In this document: one piece after another, positions 4,476 through 12,604 of the stretch
Layout: each line of letters begins with the position of its first letter
Position numbering within the stretch: position 1 is the stretch's first letter
Source: Pseudomonadota bacterium
Lineage (GTDB): Bacteria; Pseudomonadota; Gammaproteobacteria; Pseudomonadales; Oleiphilaceae
Direction of reading: 5' to 3'
Assembly (NCBI GenBank): GCA_023430625.1
Contig: JAEZAA010000058.1
Span: forward strand, 1 to 13,984
Length of the DNA: 13,984 nt
The notes under the pieces: model-generated
Databases searched by the model: none
What the model was told of the DNA's origin: nothing
The model's input: only the letters and a program-made list of their open reading frames with translations
Made by a program: the position numbers and the translations under genes

Positions 4476-6308
4476 TCAATCCTTTTGGCTATTGTTGCCA
4501 ACTCCCACAGTCTCATCTTCAAACGCTCCGGTTTCCAACCCTCTCTGTTCCTGCAACTGATAGATATGGCGGTAGAGTCCGTCGGTCGCCAGCAGTTCCC
4601 GGTGACTGCCTTGCTGGGCGATCTCGCCCCGGTGCAGCACCAGAATCCGGTCGGCGTCGGTCACGGTGGACAGGCGGTGGGCGATGGCCAGGATCGTCAC
4701 CTTGCCGCGCAACGCCCGCAGGCTGGTCATGATGCGGGACTCGGTCTCGCTGTCGATGTTGGCGGTGGCTTCGTCCAGGATCAGCACCCTGGGCTGGCGC
4801 GCCAGGGTGCGGGCCAGCGACAGCAACTGGCGCTGACCGGTGGAGAGATTACCGCCGCGCTCGCCCAAAAGCGTCTGGTAGCCGTCCGGCAGGCTCAGCA
4901 CGAACTCATGCAGATTGGCCTGGCGCGCCGCCGCTTCGATCTCCGCCTGGCTCAGCGCCGCGCCCATGGCGATGTTATCGGCCAGGGTGCCACTGAAGAT
5001 GAAGGCATCCTGCTGCACGATGCCCACCTGGCGGCGCAGCTCCGCCGCAGGAATCTGCTCCAGCGGCGTGCCGTCGATCAGGATGCGGCCCTGGCGGACG
5101 GGGTAAAAACGCATCAGGAGGCTGATCAGCGTGCTCTTGCCGCTGCCGGTGTGACCCACCACGGCCTGAAAGCCACCCGGTGGAATGTGCAGGTCCAAGC
5201 CCTTGAGGACCTCGTGCTTGCCGTCGTAGCTGAAACGAACCTGCTCAAACCGCACCTCGCCCCGGGTGATGCGGGCATCGGTCTGGGTTTCCGGGTACTG
5301 CTCGGTGGCCTGATCCATCAGGGCAAACACCCGCTGGCCGGACACCAGGGCCTGTTGCAGCAAATTGAGGCGCTGGGTGATCTCGATCAGCGGTTCCGAG
5401 AAGCGGGAGAGGTAATTGATAAAGGCGTAGATCACCCCGATTTCCACGACCTGCTCCAATGAGCGGAAGCCGAACAGAAACAACAGGCCTGCCAGGGTCA
5501 GCATGCTCAGCAGATCCACCAGGGCTCGCAGCATCAAGCCGTCCAGGCGCACGTTGGCAACCCGCGCCCGGTAATGGGCTTTAACGGTTTGCTCGAAGGT
5601 CGCGGCAAATCGGCGTTGCTGGTTCATCACCTGAATCAGCGCCATGCCCTGCAGGGATTCGTTCAACCGGGCGTTGATGTCGCTCACCAGGCTGCGGGCG
5701 CGATGAAACAGGGGCGCGCTTAGTTTTTGATACACCAGCATGGCAGTCACCGCCAGGGGCACCAGAATCAGGCAGATCAGCATCAGGCGCGGGTCCAGCA
5801 GCGCCATGGCGATGAAAATGCCGGTGATCATGATGCCGTTCTGGATCAGGCGGGAAATCACGTTGACGTAGAGATCCTTGATGGTCTCGGTGTCGTTGGT
5901 GATGCGCGAGATCAGGCTGCCGGTGGGGGTGTGGTCGAAAAAGCTCAGGGGCATGCGCAGCACGTGCTGGAACACATCGTTGCGCAGGTTCTCGATCACC
6001 CGCAGGGCAATGTCGCTGAACAACATGTTCTGACGGTAGCTGGTCAGCGCCGATATTAAATAAAGCCCGACGTAGCCACCGGCCAGCAGCGCCAGTTCCT
6101 GGGTCGGGAAATAGCGGGCGGTGAGGTGGTCGTCGATAAAGATCTTGATCAGAATCGGCGCCGTCACGTCAGCCGCCGTGGCGATCAACAGCAGCACCAA
6201 TGCTTTGCCCCAGAGCCCGGGATAGCGCCAGCCATAACCCAGCAGGCGCGCCAGCACCCGACGGCTGCCGAGAATTGCTGATTGAGAATCTGGTTTAGCG
6301 TCCTTCAT
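4476..6308 (-). CDS. mdlB: ABC exporter half-transporter, MdlB (SmdB) type
   Basis: A 610-residue half-transporter with an N-terminal six-helix exporter domain (about 35-330) and a C-terminal ATPase. Walker A GHTGSGKST lies at 385-393 (K391), signature LSTGQ at 488-492, Walker B ILDE with D512 and catalytic E513, and the switch His in AIAHRLST. Similarity to E. coli MdlB is clear through the protein, for example SRITNDTETIKDLYV and LRLDGLMLRALVDLLS, and the non-standard signature (LSVGQ in MdlB). It pairs with the upstream MdlA-type gene; the two overlap by 14 bp, so translation is coupled. The ATG at 6308 is preferred over an in-frame ATG at 6368, which would bury 20 more residues in the upstream gene. 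Substrate is unknown; the family is linked to drug export and peptide or polyamine transport only loosely. Confidence 0.92.
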   Translation of the reverse strand: MKDAKPDSQSAILGSRRVLARLLGYGWRYPGLWGKALVLLLIATAADVTAPILIKIFIDDHLTARYFPTQELALLAGGYVGLYLISALTSYRQNMLFSDIALRVIENLRNDVFQHVLRMPLSFFDHTPTGSLISRITNDTETIKDLYVNVISRLIQNGIMITGIFIAMALLDPRLMLICLILVPLAVTAMLVYQKLSAPLFHRARSLVSDINARLNESLQGMALIQVMNQQRRFAATFEQTVKAHYRARVANVRLDGLMLRALVDLLSMLTLAGLLFLFGFRSLEQVVEIGVIYAFINYLSRFSEPLIEITQRLNLLQQALVSGQRVFALMDQATEQYPETQTDARITRGEVRFEQVRFSYDGKHEVLKGLDLHIPPGGFQAVVGHTGSGKSTLISLLMRFYPVRQGRILIDGTPLEQIPAAELRRQVGIVQQDAFIFSGTLADNIAMGAALSQAEIEAAARQANLHEFVLSLPDGYQTLLGERGGNLSTGQRQLLSLARTLARQPRVLILDEATANIDSETESRIMTSLRALRGKVTILAIAHRLSTVTDADRILVLHRGEIAQQGSHRELLATDGLYRHIYQLQEQRGLETGAFEDETVGVGNNSQKD

Positions 6309-8040
6309 CGACGGCCTGCTCCAGTTTCTGGTAATCCACCATGCGCGCATACCAGCTGCCATTGGCAAGCAGCTGGGCGTGGGCGCCTAATTCCAGCAAA
6401 TGGCCGTGGGACAGCACCGCGATTTGCTCCGCATCCTCCACCGCGCTCAGGCGATGGCAGACGATCAGCGTGGTCCGGCCTTGGCGGGCGGACCGCAGAT
6501 GGTGCAGGATCTGGCGCTCGGTCTCCATGTCCACCGCCGACAGGGCGTCGTCCAGCAACAGCACCGGCGCATCCAGCAACAGGGCGCGGGCGATGGCGAT
6601 ACGCTGCTTTTGCCCGCCGGACAGGGTGACGCCACGCTCGCCCACCAGCGTCTGGTAACCCTCGGGAAAACGCAGAATGTCCTCGTGCACCGCCGCCAAG
6701 CGGGCCACCTGCTCGATCTCGTGCGCGCTGGCGTCCGGTTTGCCCAGGGCGATGTTCTCGGCGATGGTGGCGGAGAACAGAAAGGGATCCTGGGGTACGG
6801 CGGCGATCTGGCGGCGCAGGCTGGCCAGCGCGTAGTCGCGGATGTCGCGTCCACCCAGCTCGATGCGCAGTCCCTCGTGTTCGTACAGGCGCAGCAACAG
6901 ATTGAGCAGGGTGCTCTTGCCCGCCCCGGTGTGGCCGACGATGCCGAGTGTGGTGCCGGCCGGCACCTGGATGCGCACATTCTCCAGGGCGGTCTGGGAG
7001 GCTTCGGGATAAACGAAGCGGTCGATCCGGATCGTCACATCGGCCGAGTTCAGATCCAGCTCCGCGCCCTGATCCGGAATCGGGTCTTGGGTCTGCAGGA
7101 TTTCCTCGATGCGGCCATAGGCGGCCCGGCCCCGCTCCACCAGGTTCAGGGTCCAGCCAAACGCAAACATGGGCCAGATCAGGTAACCCAGGTACATGGT
7201 GAAGCTGGTCAGCTCGCCCAGGGTGATGCGCTCCTGCACCACCAGCCAGGCGCCAAAGCTGATGCTGAGCAGGTACGACGCACCCACCGTGAGGCTGATG
7301 GTGGGGTCGTAGAGACTGTCGGTGTGCGCCACTTCCAGGTTGGCCTCGGCGGTGCGCCGCGAGATCGTCCGAAACGCCTCGTCTTCCGCTTGCTCGCGGC
7401 CAAAGGCCTTGATCAGGCGCACGCCCGAGAGGCTCTCCTGCACCTTGTCGTTGAGTTCGCTGAAGCGCTCCTGGGCCTGATGAAAGGCCTCGTGCAGGCG
7501 ATTGCCGTAGCGATACATGAGCCAGGCCATCAGCGGCCAGGGCAGCAGGGCGACCAGGGTCAGCTGCCAGGAGATGGTCAAGGTCATCACCGCCAGCACC
7601 ACCAGCCCCGAGAACAGACCGTCGATCATGGCCAGCACGCCTTCGCCCGCGGTCATCTGCACCGCTTCGATGTCGTTGGTGGCGCGCGCCATCAGATCGC
7701 CGGTTTTATAGCGCTGGTAAAAGCCGGGTGAAAGCAGGGTCAGGTGTCGGTACAGGCGTTGCCGCAGCAGGGCAGCGAGATTCAACGAGGCGCTGTAGAG
7801 AAAGATCCGCCACAAGACCCGCAGGCCGTAGACCACCACTGCCACGACGACGATACCGCCACAATACAGCCACAACTGGTCCGGCGTGAGCGTCTTCTGG
7901 GCGATGGCATCCACCAGGTAGCCGGTCAGCTTCGGCGGAATCATCACCAGGCCGGCCACGCAGGCAAGCGCTGTCATGGCCGTCGCATAGCGCCGCCATT
8001 CCAGGCGAAAGAACCAGGCTAACTGAACAAAAATCGACAC
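6295..8040 (-). CDS. mdlA: ABC exporter half-transporter, MdlA (SmdA) type
   Basis: A 581-residue inner-membrane half-transporter, first gene of the pair. The start matches E. coli MdlA when the second of two GTG codons (8040) is used. That GTG has GGAG five bases upstream, while the first GTG (8046) overlaps this Shine-Dalgarno. The membrane domain spans about 10-300, with TGDLMARATNDIEAVQ typical of the family. The ATPase has Walker A GHTGAGKST at 369-377, a canonical LSGGQ at 473-477 and Walker B LLLDD. In Walker B the catalytic Glu is replaced by Asp (D498 after D497), as in E. coli MdlA (ILDDALSAVD). The heterodimer should therefore have one consensus ATP site (Glu of MdlB with LSGGQ of MdlA) and one degenerate site. 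The promoter must lie in 8047-8142 but was not recognised. Confidence 0.92.
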   Translation of the reverse strand: MSIFVQLAWFFRLEWRRYATAMTALACVAGLVMIPPKLTGYLVDAIAQKTLTPDQLWLYCGGIVVVAVVVYGLRVLWRIFLYSASLNLAALLRQRLYRHLTLLSPGFYQRYKTGDLMARATNDIEAVQMTAGEGVLAMIDGLFSGLVVLAVMTLTISWQLTLVALLPWPLMAWLMYRYGNRLHEAFHQAQERFSELNDKVQESLSGVRLIKAFGREQAEDEAFRTISRRTAEANLEVAHTDSLYDPTISLTVGASYLLSISFGAWLVVQERITLGELTSFTMYLGYLIWPMFAFGWTLNLVERGRAAYGRIEEILQTQDPIPDQGAELDLNSADVTIRIDRFVYPEASQTALENVRIQVPAGTTLGIVGHTGAGKSTLLNLLLRLYEHEGLRIELGGRDIRDYALASLRRQIAAVPQDPFLFSATIAENIALGKPDASAHEIEQVARLAAVHEDILRFPEGYQTLVGERGVTLSGGQKQRIAIARALLLDAPVLLLDDALSAVDMETERQILHHLRSARQGRTTLIVCHRLSAVEDAEQIAVLSHGHLLELGAHAQLLANGSWYARMVDYQKLEQAVDEGR

Positions 8041-8142
8041 AAGCACTCCGGTGAACAGGAACCGGGCAACCGGTGATGAGGGCCTCGCAGCATAGCAAAA
8101 ACGCCCGACGCTTCCGACGCCTAATCGTCGTGGTCAGGGTTC

Positions 8143-8170
8143 TTTCCATTCAAGGCATCGTGCCTATAAT
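8143..8170 (+). promoter_or_regulatory. Sigma-70 promoter of yqhA
   Basis: A perfect -10 TATAAT at 8165-8170 stands 16 bp after TTTCCA (8143-8148, 4 of 6 to the -35). Transcription from about 8177 would give a leader of about 24 nt. Confidence 0.6.
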
Positions 8171-8200
8171 GGAGCCCGTCTTCCTTGCTGTGGAACCTCT

Positions 8201-8689
8201 ATGGAAAAGTTTCTTGAAAAGTTAATGTACTCCGCCCGCTGGATCCTGGCCCCGATCTATCTCGGGCTGAGCCTTGCGTTGATCCTCTTGGGCCTGAAAT
8301 TCTTTCAGGAAATCTTTCACGTGGTGCCGATCATTTTCGAGATTGCGGAGGCCGACCTGGTTCTGTTGATCCTATCGTTGATCGACATCGCCCTGGTGGG
8401 CGGCCTGTTGGTGATGGTGATGATCAGCGGCTACGAAAACTTCGTGTCGCAACTGGATATTGACGAGGGTCAGGAGAAGCTGAGCTGGCTGGGCAAGGTG
8501 GACTCCGCCACGCTGAAATCCAAGGTGGCCGCTTCCATCGTTGCCATTTCCTCCATTCACCTGCTGAAGATCTTCATGAACGCGGCCAATGTGCCGGATT
8601 CCAAATTGATGTGGTACGTCATCATCCATCTGACGTTTGTGGTGTCCGCTTTTGGCATGGGGTATCTGGATAAGATCACCAAGCATTGA
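8201..8689 (+). CDS. yqhA: YqhA/UPF0114 family inner-membrane protein (TIGR00645)
   Basis: A 162-residue integral membrane protein of the YqhA family, function unknown. Four hydrophobic segments are visible at about residues 14-36, 50-75, 107-125 and 137-156. The family is recognised by the start MEKFLEKLMYSARWILAPIY, by LSLIDIALVGGLLVMVMISGYENFVS, and by the loop SWLGKVDSATLKSKVAASIVAISSIHLL. Length agrees with the family. The ribosome-binding site is weak (TGGAA eight bases upstream), but the ATG at 8201 gives the exact family N-terminus. The gene appears monocistronic: it has its own promoter upstream, and the toxin-antitoxin promoter begins 26 bp after its stop. No terminator was seen. 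Confidence 0.93.
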   Translation: MEKFLEKLMYSARWILAPIYLGLSLALILLGLKFFQEIFHVVPIIFEIAEADLVLLILSLIDIALVGGLLVMVMISGYENFVSQLDIDEGQEKLSWLGKVDSATLKSKVAASIVAISSIHLLKIFMNAANVPDSKLMWYVIIHLTFVVSAFGMGYLDKITKH

Positions 8690-8715
8690 GTTTGTGGATC
8701 TCCTTTTTCCTGTTC

Positions 8716-8744
8716 TTGCTTATCATGGTTGTGCCTCCTAGAAT
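8716..8744 (+). promoter_or_regulatory. Promoter of the RES/Xre toxin-antitoxin operon
   Basis: TTGCTT (8716-8721) and TAGAAT (8739-8744, 5 of 6 to the -10) are separated by exactly 17 bp. The predicted start near 8751 leaves a leader of about 27 nt that holds the strong Shine-Dalgarno GGAGGAGG at 8764-8771. Confidence 0.6.
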
Positions 8745-8763
8745 TGACCGAATTAGGGTTAAT
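8743..8763 (+). promoter_or_regulatory. Operator-like palindrome of the toxin-antitoxin operon
   Basis: A 21-bp imperfect inverted repeat with arms ATTGACC (8743-8749) and GGTTAAT (8757-8763), 7 of 10 symmetric pairs matching. It overlaps the end of the -10 and the predicted start site. This is where an Xre-type antitoxin would bind to repress its own operon. Confidence 0.5.
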
Positions 8764-8777
8764 GGAGGAGGCGCCCC

Positions 8778-9140
8778 ATGTTTCCAAACCTGATCACGGA
8801 TTTAATCAACCCAGATGGCCTGATTCGGACGGACGTTCTGGTTGAACGGCTGCACATCAGCAAGCAGGAGCTGGCGCTGGCAACCGGCTTGACCAAGGAT
8901 GCCGTCACCAAGACCAGCCGCCTGTCCTCGGCCGCCACTCAACGGCGCCTGCGGGAAATGGTGGAGATCGTCAATCGGGTGTTGCCCTGGAGCGGCTCCC
9001 TGACGGCGGCTTTTGCCTGGTATCGTGCTCAGCCCATTCCGTCGCTGGGTGACAAGACCGCCGAGGATCTGGTCAAGGAAGGTCGGGGCGAATTGGTCCG
9101 GCGCTATCTCAGCCGCATCACGGAGGGCGGTTACGCGTGA
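8778..9140 (+). CDS. Xre/MbcA/ParS family antitoxin
   Basis: A 120-residue antitoxin of the Xre/MbcA/ParS family (DUF2384 toxin-binding domain). An N-terminal helix-turn-helix at about 24-50 (RLHISKQELALATGLTKDAV) would bind the operator. The C-terminal part, from about 60 (LREMVEIVNRVLPWSGSLTAAFAWYRAQPIPSLG), is the usual toxin-binding domain. It ends with the family-typical DLVKEGRGELVRRYLSRI. GGAGGAGG six bases before the ATG is the strongest ribosome-binding site in the window. Higher antitoxin than toxin translation fits this, since the next gene starts on GTG. The stop codon overlaps the toxin start (GTGA), a standard arrangement for translational coupling. Confidence 0.92.
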   Translation: MFPNLITDLINPDGLIRTDVLVERLHISKQELALATGLTKDAVTKTSRLSSAATQRRLREMVEIVNRVLPWSGSLTAAFAWYRAQPIPSLGDKTAEDLVKEGRGELVRRYLSRITEGGYA

Positions 9141-9682
9141 AGAAACTGGCCCGGCGCTATCGGGGGCTGGTTTATCGGGCACACAATCCGCGCTGGGCGT
9201 TTCTGCCGACCTCGGGTGAAGGCGCTGCCCGGTGGGGCGGACGTTTCAATCCCACCGGTACGCCCGCGCTCTATACCTCCGAACGCTTTGAAACCGCCTG
9301 GCTGGAGGCACAGCAGGGGCTTTCCTACAAGACGCAGCCACTGTTGCTGTGCAGTTATGACGTCGACTGCTCCCATATTCTCGATCTCACCAATCCCATG
9401 ATCCTGGAACGTCTCGGCGTTGAGCCAGATGAGCTGAATTGTCCTTGGGAACTGCTGGCCGATGAACGCGTTGAACCGCCCACCTGGGCGCTGGCCCGGC
9501 GTTGCATTGAGGCCGGCATCCAAGGCGCACGCGTGCCGAGCTTTGCTCGAAGTGCGACGGCGAGGGATATCAACTTGGTCCTTTGGTCCTGGTCGGAGCA
9601 AGCGCCGAACCGGGTTGTGGTGATCGATGATGAGCAGTGCCTGCCCCGAAATTCCCTGTCCTGGCAGGACAACGAGAATTGA
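9137..9682 (+). CDS. RES domain toxin (NAD+-degrading family, MbcT/ParT-like)
   Basis: A 181-residue RES-domain protein. Studied relatives (M. tuberculosis MbcT, P. putida Res, Sphingobium ParT) attack NAD+ or ADP-ribosylate, which arrests growth until the antitoxin binds. Visible signatures are YRAHNPRW (13-20), ARWGGRFNPTGTPALYTSE (31-49) and FETAWLEAQ (51-59), followed by the VPSFARS region (133-139). The likely active-site residues are R36, Y46, E57 and S135; all are intact, so the toxin should be active. Middle sequence such as ILDLTNP and WALARR aligns better with the MbcT type than with short Res proteins. The start is GTG at 9137, which overlaps the antitoxin stop by four bases, with GGAGGG nine bases upstream. 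The pair sits alone between yqhA and the GH15 gene, as expected for a mobile accessory module. Confidence 0.9.
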   Translation: MKKLARRYRGLVYRAHNPRWAFLPTSGEGAARWGGRFNPTGTPALYTSERFETAWLEAQQGLSYKTQPLLLCSYDVDCSHILDLTNPMILERLGVEPDELNCPWELLADERVEPPTWALARRCIEAGIQGARVPSFARSATARDINLVLWSWSEQAPNRVVVIDDEQCLPRNSLSWQDNEN

Positions 9683-9752
9683 GGCAGGCCCAGTTCCGCG
9701 TTTCAGGGCAAAGCGTTACCACATCATCACAGCGGTCTTGCCCAACCGCCTC

Positions 9753-11564
9753 TCAATCCCGCTCGGCCCGCTGCAGGCTCGGTCCCTTGCTGGATACCAA
9801 GTTGTTGGCGGTGTTCACCAGGGCAATGTGGGAGAACGCCTGGGGGAAGTTTCCGACCTGGCGCTGCAGCCGGGGATCGTACTCCTCCGCCAGCAGACCT
9901 AGGTCGTTGCGCAGGCTGAGCAGGCGCTCGAACAGGGCTTCCGCGTCCTGCTGGCGGCCCAGCATGATGTAGGCATCGGCGAGCCAGAAGCTGCAGGCGA
10001 GGAAGACACCTTCATCGCCCGGCAGACCGTCGGGAGTATCCTCGGCGCGGTAACGCAGCACCAGGCCATCCACCACCAGTTCCTGCTCGATGGCGGCCAC
10101 GGTGGACACAAAGCGGGGATCGGAGGCCGGCAGAAAACCCACCTCGGCCATGAGCAGGAGCGAGGCGTCCAGCGCGGTGCCGCCGTAGTACTGAACGAAG
10201 GTCTGTTTCTCTTCGTTCCAGCCGTTTTCCCAGATGTCCTGGCGAATGGTCTCGCGGATCTCCCGCCAGCGCTCCACCGGACCCTCGACGCCAAACTCTT
10301 CCACCGCCTTGATGCCCCGGTCGAAGGCCACCCAACACATCAGGCGCGAATGGGTGAAGTGCCGCCTGCCGCCACGCACCTCCCAAATCCCTTCGTCAGG
10401 CTTATTCCAGTCGTCTTCCAGCTGGCGCAGGATGGTCCGTTGCAGGCGCCATGCATGCTTGTTCGGCTCCAGCTGAAATTTGCGTCCCACATGGAGGGTG
10501 TCCATGAGTTCGCCCGGCACATCGAGCTGGATCTGGTCGAACGCCGCGTTGCCAACGCGCACGGGACTGCTGTTTTCATAACCCGGCAGCCAGGGTAGTT
10601 CGAACTCGGTGAGGCGCCGCTCGCCGCTCAGCCCGTACATGATCTGCACCTGGCGCGGGTCGCCGGCCACCGCCCGCAGCAGCCATTCGCGCCATGCGTG
10701 GGCTTCCTCGCGGTAGCCGGAATTGAGCAGCGCATAGAGCACCAGGGTCGCGTCGCGGATCCAGCAGAACCGGTAATCCCAGTTGCGACAGCCGCCCAGG
10801 TGCTCGGGCAGGGAGGTCGTGGGGGCAGCGACGATGCCGCCGGTGGGATGAAAGGTCAGCGTCTTGAGGGTAATGAGCGAGCGCGTCACCGCGTCCCGCC
10901 AGTGATCATGGCCTTTGCAGTCGAAGCGACAGTGGCCGGACCACTGGCGCCAGTGTGCGAGGGTGTGTTCCAGCCGGGTATCACAGGCTTCCGGATGCCG
11001 TGCCGGCCAGTGGGACGGATGGTAGGCCAGGGTGAAAGGCACGGAGGACCCGGCGCCGACCGTGAAGTCGGCGACCGTGGCGAAGTTCTCGCCGTGCATG
11101 TCCACGGACGTATGCAGCTGCACCGAATCCGGGCCCGCCACCGCGCTCAGTCCGTAGTCCTGACGCCGCACCCAGGGCACGACGCGGCCATAGCCGAAGC
11201 GTAGCACCAGCTTCATGTGCAGGCGCACCCGCCCGCGATCGCCCCGCACCAGCCGCACCAGGTCCACATAGTGTTCATCGTCGGTGAAGGGCATGAAGTC
11301 GATCAGGGTGACTTGGCCTTCGGCGGTCTCGAAGGTGGTTTCCAGCACTGCGGTGCCGGGTTGGTAGCGGCGGGTGACGCGTTTGATCTCCCCGACCGGC
11401 GCAATCTGCCAATGGCCATGGTCCGGGTTGCCCAGCAAGGCCGCGAAGCAGGCATCACTGTCGAAGCGGGGCAGGCACAGCCAGTCGATGGAGCCGTCGC
11501 GCGCCACCAGCGCGCCGCTCATCATGATGCCGATGAAGCCATAGTCTTCGATGGGTTTGTTCAT
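9753..11564 (-). CDS. Glycoside hydrolase family 15 protein (trehalase/glucoamylase-like)
   Basis: A 603-residue GH15 enzyme without signal peptide, so cytoplasmic. The N-terminus IEDYGFIG followed by VARDGSIDWLCLPRFDS is the trehalase-like beta domain of bacterial GH15 proteins. The (alpha/alpha)6 catalytic domain begins near 230. Conserved NWDYRFCWIRD is at 261-271. The general acid is E395 in GIWEVRGG, followed by RHFTHSRLMCWVAFDR. The general base is most likely E560 in LLAEEYDP, aligned to the SEQYD motif of fungal glucoamylase. GH15 members invert at alpha-glucosidic bonds; bacterial ones of this layout include trehalases and glucodextranases, so the exact substrate is open. The ATG at 11564, with AAGGGG upstream, is chosen over 11648, which would overlap the SDR gene. 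It follows the SDR by 40 bp, in one operon. Confidence 0.92.
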   Translation of the reverse strand: MNKPIEDYGFIGIMMSGALVARDGSIDWLCLPRFDSDACFAALLGNPDHGHWQIAPVGEIKRVTRRYQPGTAVLETTFETAEGQVTLIDFMPFTDDEHYVDLVRLVRGDRGRVRLHMKLVLRFGYGRVVPWVRRQDYGLSAVAGPDSVQLHTSVDMHGENFATVADFTVGAGSSVPFTLAYHPSHWPARHPEACDTRLEHTLAHWRQWSGHCRFDCKGHDHWRDAVTRSLITLKTLTFHPTGGIVAAPTTSLPEHLGGCRNWDYRFCWIRDATLVLYALLNSGYREEAHAWREWLLRAVAGDPRQVQIMYGLSGERRLTEFELPWLPGYENSSPVRVGNAAFDQIQLDVPGELMDTLHVGRKFQLEPNKHAWRLQRTILRQLEDDWNKPDEGIWEVRGGRRHFTHSRLMCWVAFDRGIKAVEEFGVEGPVERWREIRETIRQDIWENGWNEEKQTFVQYYGGTALDASLLLMAEVGFLPASDPRFVSTVAAIEQELVVDGLVLRYRAEDTPDGLPGDEGVFLACSFWLADAYIMLGRQQDAEALFERLLSLRNDLGLLAEEYDPRLQRQVGNFPQAFSHIALVNTANNLVSSKGPSLQRAERD

Positions 11565-11604
11565 AATCTGCCCCTTGGCCTGGTTCTCTTGTTCTCTACC
11601 GGCT

Positions 11605-12441
11605 CTACCCATTGCCGCGAAAGCCCGGGTAGAGCGCCATGCCGCCATCGACGAACAGGGTGGTGCCGATCACGTAGTCCGACAGATCCGACGCCAGCCA
11701 GAGCGCGGCTTGCGCCACATCGGCGGGGTCGCCGATGCGGCCGTACGGGATCAGCTTCAGCAACTCGGCCAGGGATTCTTCGGTTTCCCAGGCGGCGCGG
11801 TTGATGGGGGTCTGGATGGCGCCGGGGGCGATGGCATTGACCCGGATATTCTGGTGCGACAGCTCCTGGGCCAGGGACTGCATGAGCAGCATCACCCCGC
11901 CCTTGGACGCCGCGTAATTGGTCTCAAAGGCCCAGGGAATGGTCTGGTGGACCGAACTCATGCAGATGATCTTGCCCAGCGCGCAGGAAATCTCCGGCTG
12001 CATACCCCGGCGCAGGAACTCGCGCACCGCCGCCCGGGCGCAGAGAAACTGGCCGGTGAGATTGATGTCGATCACCCGCCGCCACTGGGCCAGTGTCATG
12101 TCTTGAAAGGGCGCGCCGTCCTGAATGCCAGCGTTGTTGATGAGGATATGCACCGTGCCGAACTCGCGCCGCGCCACCTCGAACAGGGCCTCGACCTCGT
12201 CCTCCTGGCTGATATCGGCCGTGACCGCCAGCGCCGAGCCACCCTCCTGCTCGATGGCGGCCACTACAGCGCCTGCTTCTCTGGCACTGCGCGGCAGATG
12301 GTTGACCACCACGGTGGCCCCGGCTTGGCCCAGTGCCAGCGCACAGGCCCGACCGAGCCCCGAACTGGCGCCGGTGACGATGGCAACCTGATCAGTCAGG
12401 CCTAGGTCGGGCATCTGGGGAAGGTTCGCGGGCGTGGGCAT
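11605..12441 (-). CDS. SDR family oxidoreductase, glucose 1-dehydrogenase-like
   Basis: A 278-residue classical short-chain dehydrogenase. It has the TGASSGLG nucleotide motif at 23-30, NNAG at 102-105, N127, and the catalytic S163, Y176 and K180. Similarity to Bacillus glucose 1-dehydrogenase is specific, beyond the fold: MSSVHQTIPWAFETNYAASK against MSSVHEVIPW..VHYAASK, then APGAIQTPIN, and the C-terminus LFVDGGMALYPGF against LFADGGMTQYPSF. It probably oxidises beta-D-glucose, or a related sugar, to the lactone with NAD(P)+. GAGGA seven bases before the ATG supports the start; a Met at residue 10 has no ribosome-binding site. It is the first gene of an operon with the GH15 hydrolase, which suggests oxidation of the glucose that enzyme releases. 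A DxxR-type cofactor determinant was not clear, so NAD or NADP preference is open. Confidence 0.9.
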   Translation of the reverse strand: MPTPANLPQMPDLGLTDQVAIVTGASSGLGRACALALGQAGATVVVNHLPRSAREAGAVVAAIEQEGGSALAVTADISQEDEVEALFEVARREFGTVHILINNAGIQDGAPFQDMTLAQWRRVIDINLTGQFLCARAAVREFLRRGMQPEISCALGKIICMSSVHQTIPWAFETNYAASKGGVMLLMQSLAQELSHQNIRVNAIAPGAIQTPINRAAWETEESLAELLKLIPYGRIGDPADVAQAALWLASDLSDYVIGTTLFVDGGMALYPGFRGNG

Positions 12442-12604
12442 GACAGCATCCTCGGTCGTGAGATCGGCCAGGCAAGTGCGATGTGTCCCATAAAGCTAAA
12501 GTGCAAGCGGAGTGGAACAAAGCCGGGCTGTTGCTGTTCGCGCCTTGCAGTAACGCACGGATTCTTGGCAAGATCTCGGCTTCTCACACCGTGGATCAGC
12601 AACC

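Noticed and set aside
4485..5462. Long plus-strand frame across the MdlB ATPase region
   Set aside because: Antisense shadow of mdlB, whose motifs are intact on the minus strand.
6400..7731. 443-codon plus-strand reading frame
   Set aside because: Antisense to mdlA; His/Gln/Gly-rich composition with no recognisable domain.
11565..11648. Upstream start of the GH15 gene at 11648
   Set aside because: It would overlap the SDR gene by 44 bp and add a 28-residue tail unlike the family; the ATG at 11564 has a ribosome-binding site and the expected N-terminus.
11551..12405. 284-codon plus-strand frame opposite the SDR gene
   Set aside because: Antisense shadow; all SDR motifs are present on the minus strand.
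12442..12604. Promoters for the SDR and MFS genes
   Set aside because: Only weak hexamers were found on either strand (for example TTGTTC with TAGCTT on the minus strand), not enough to call a site.
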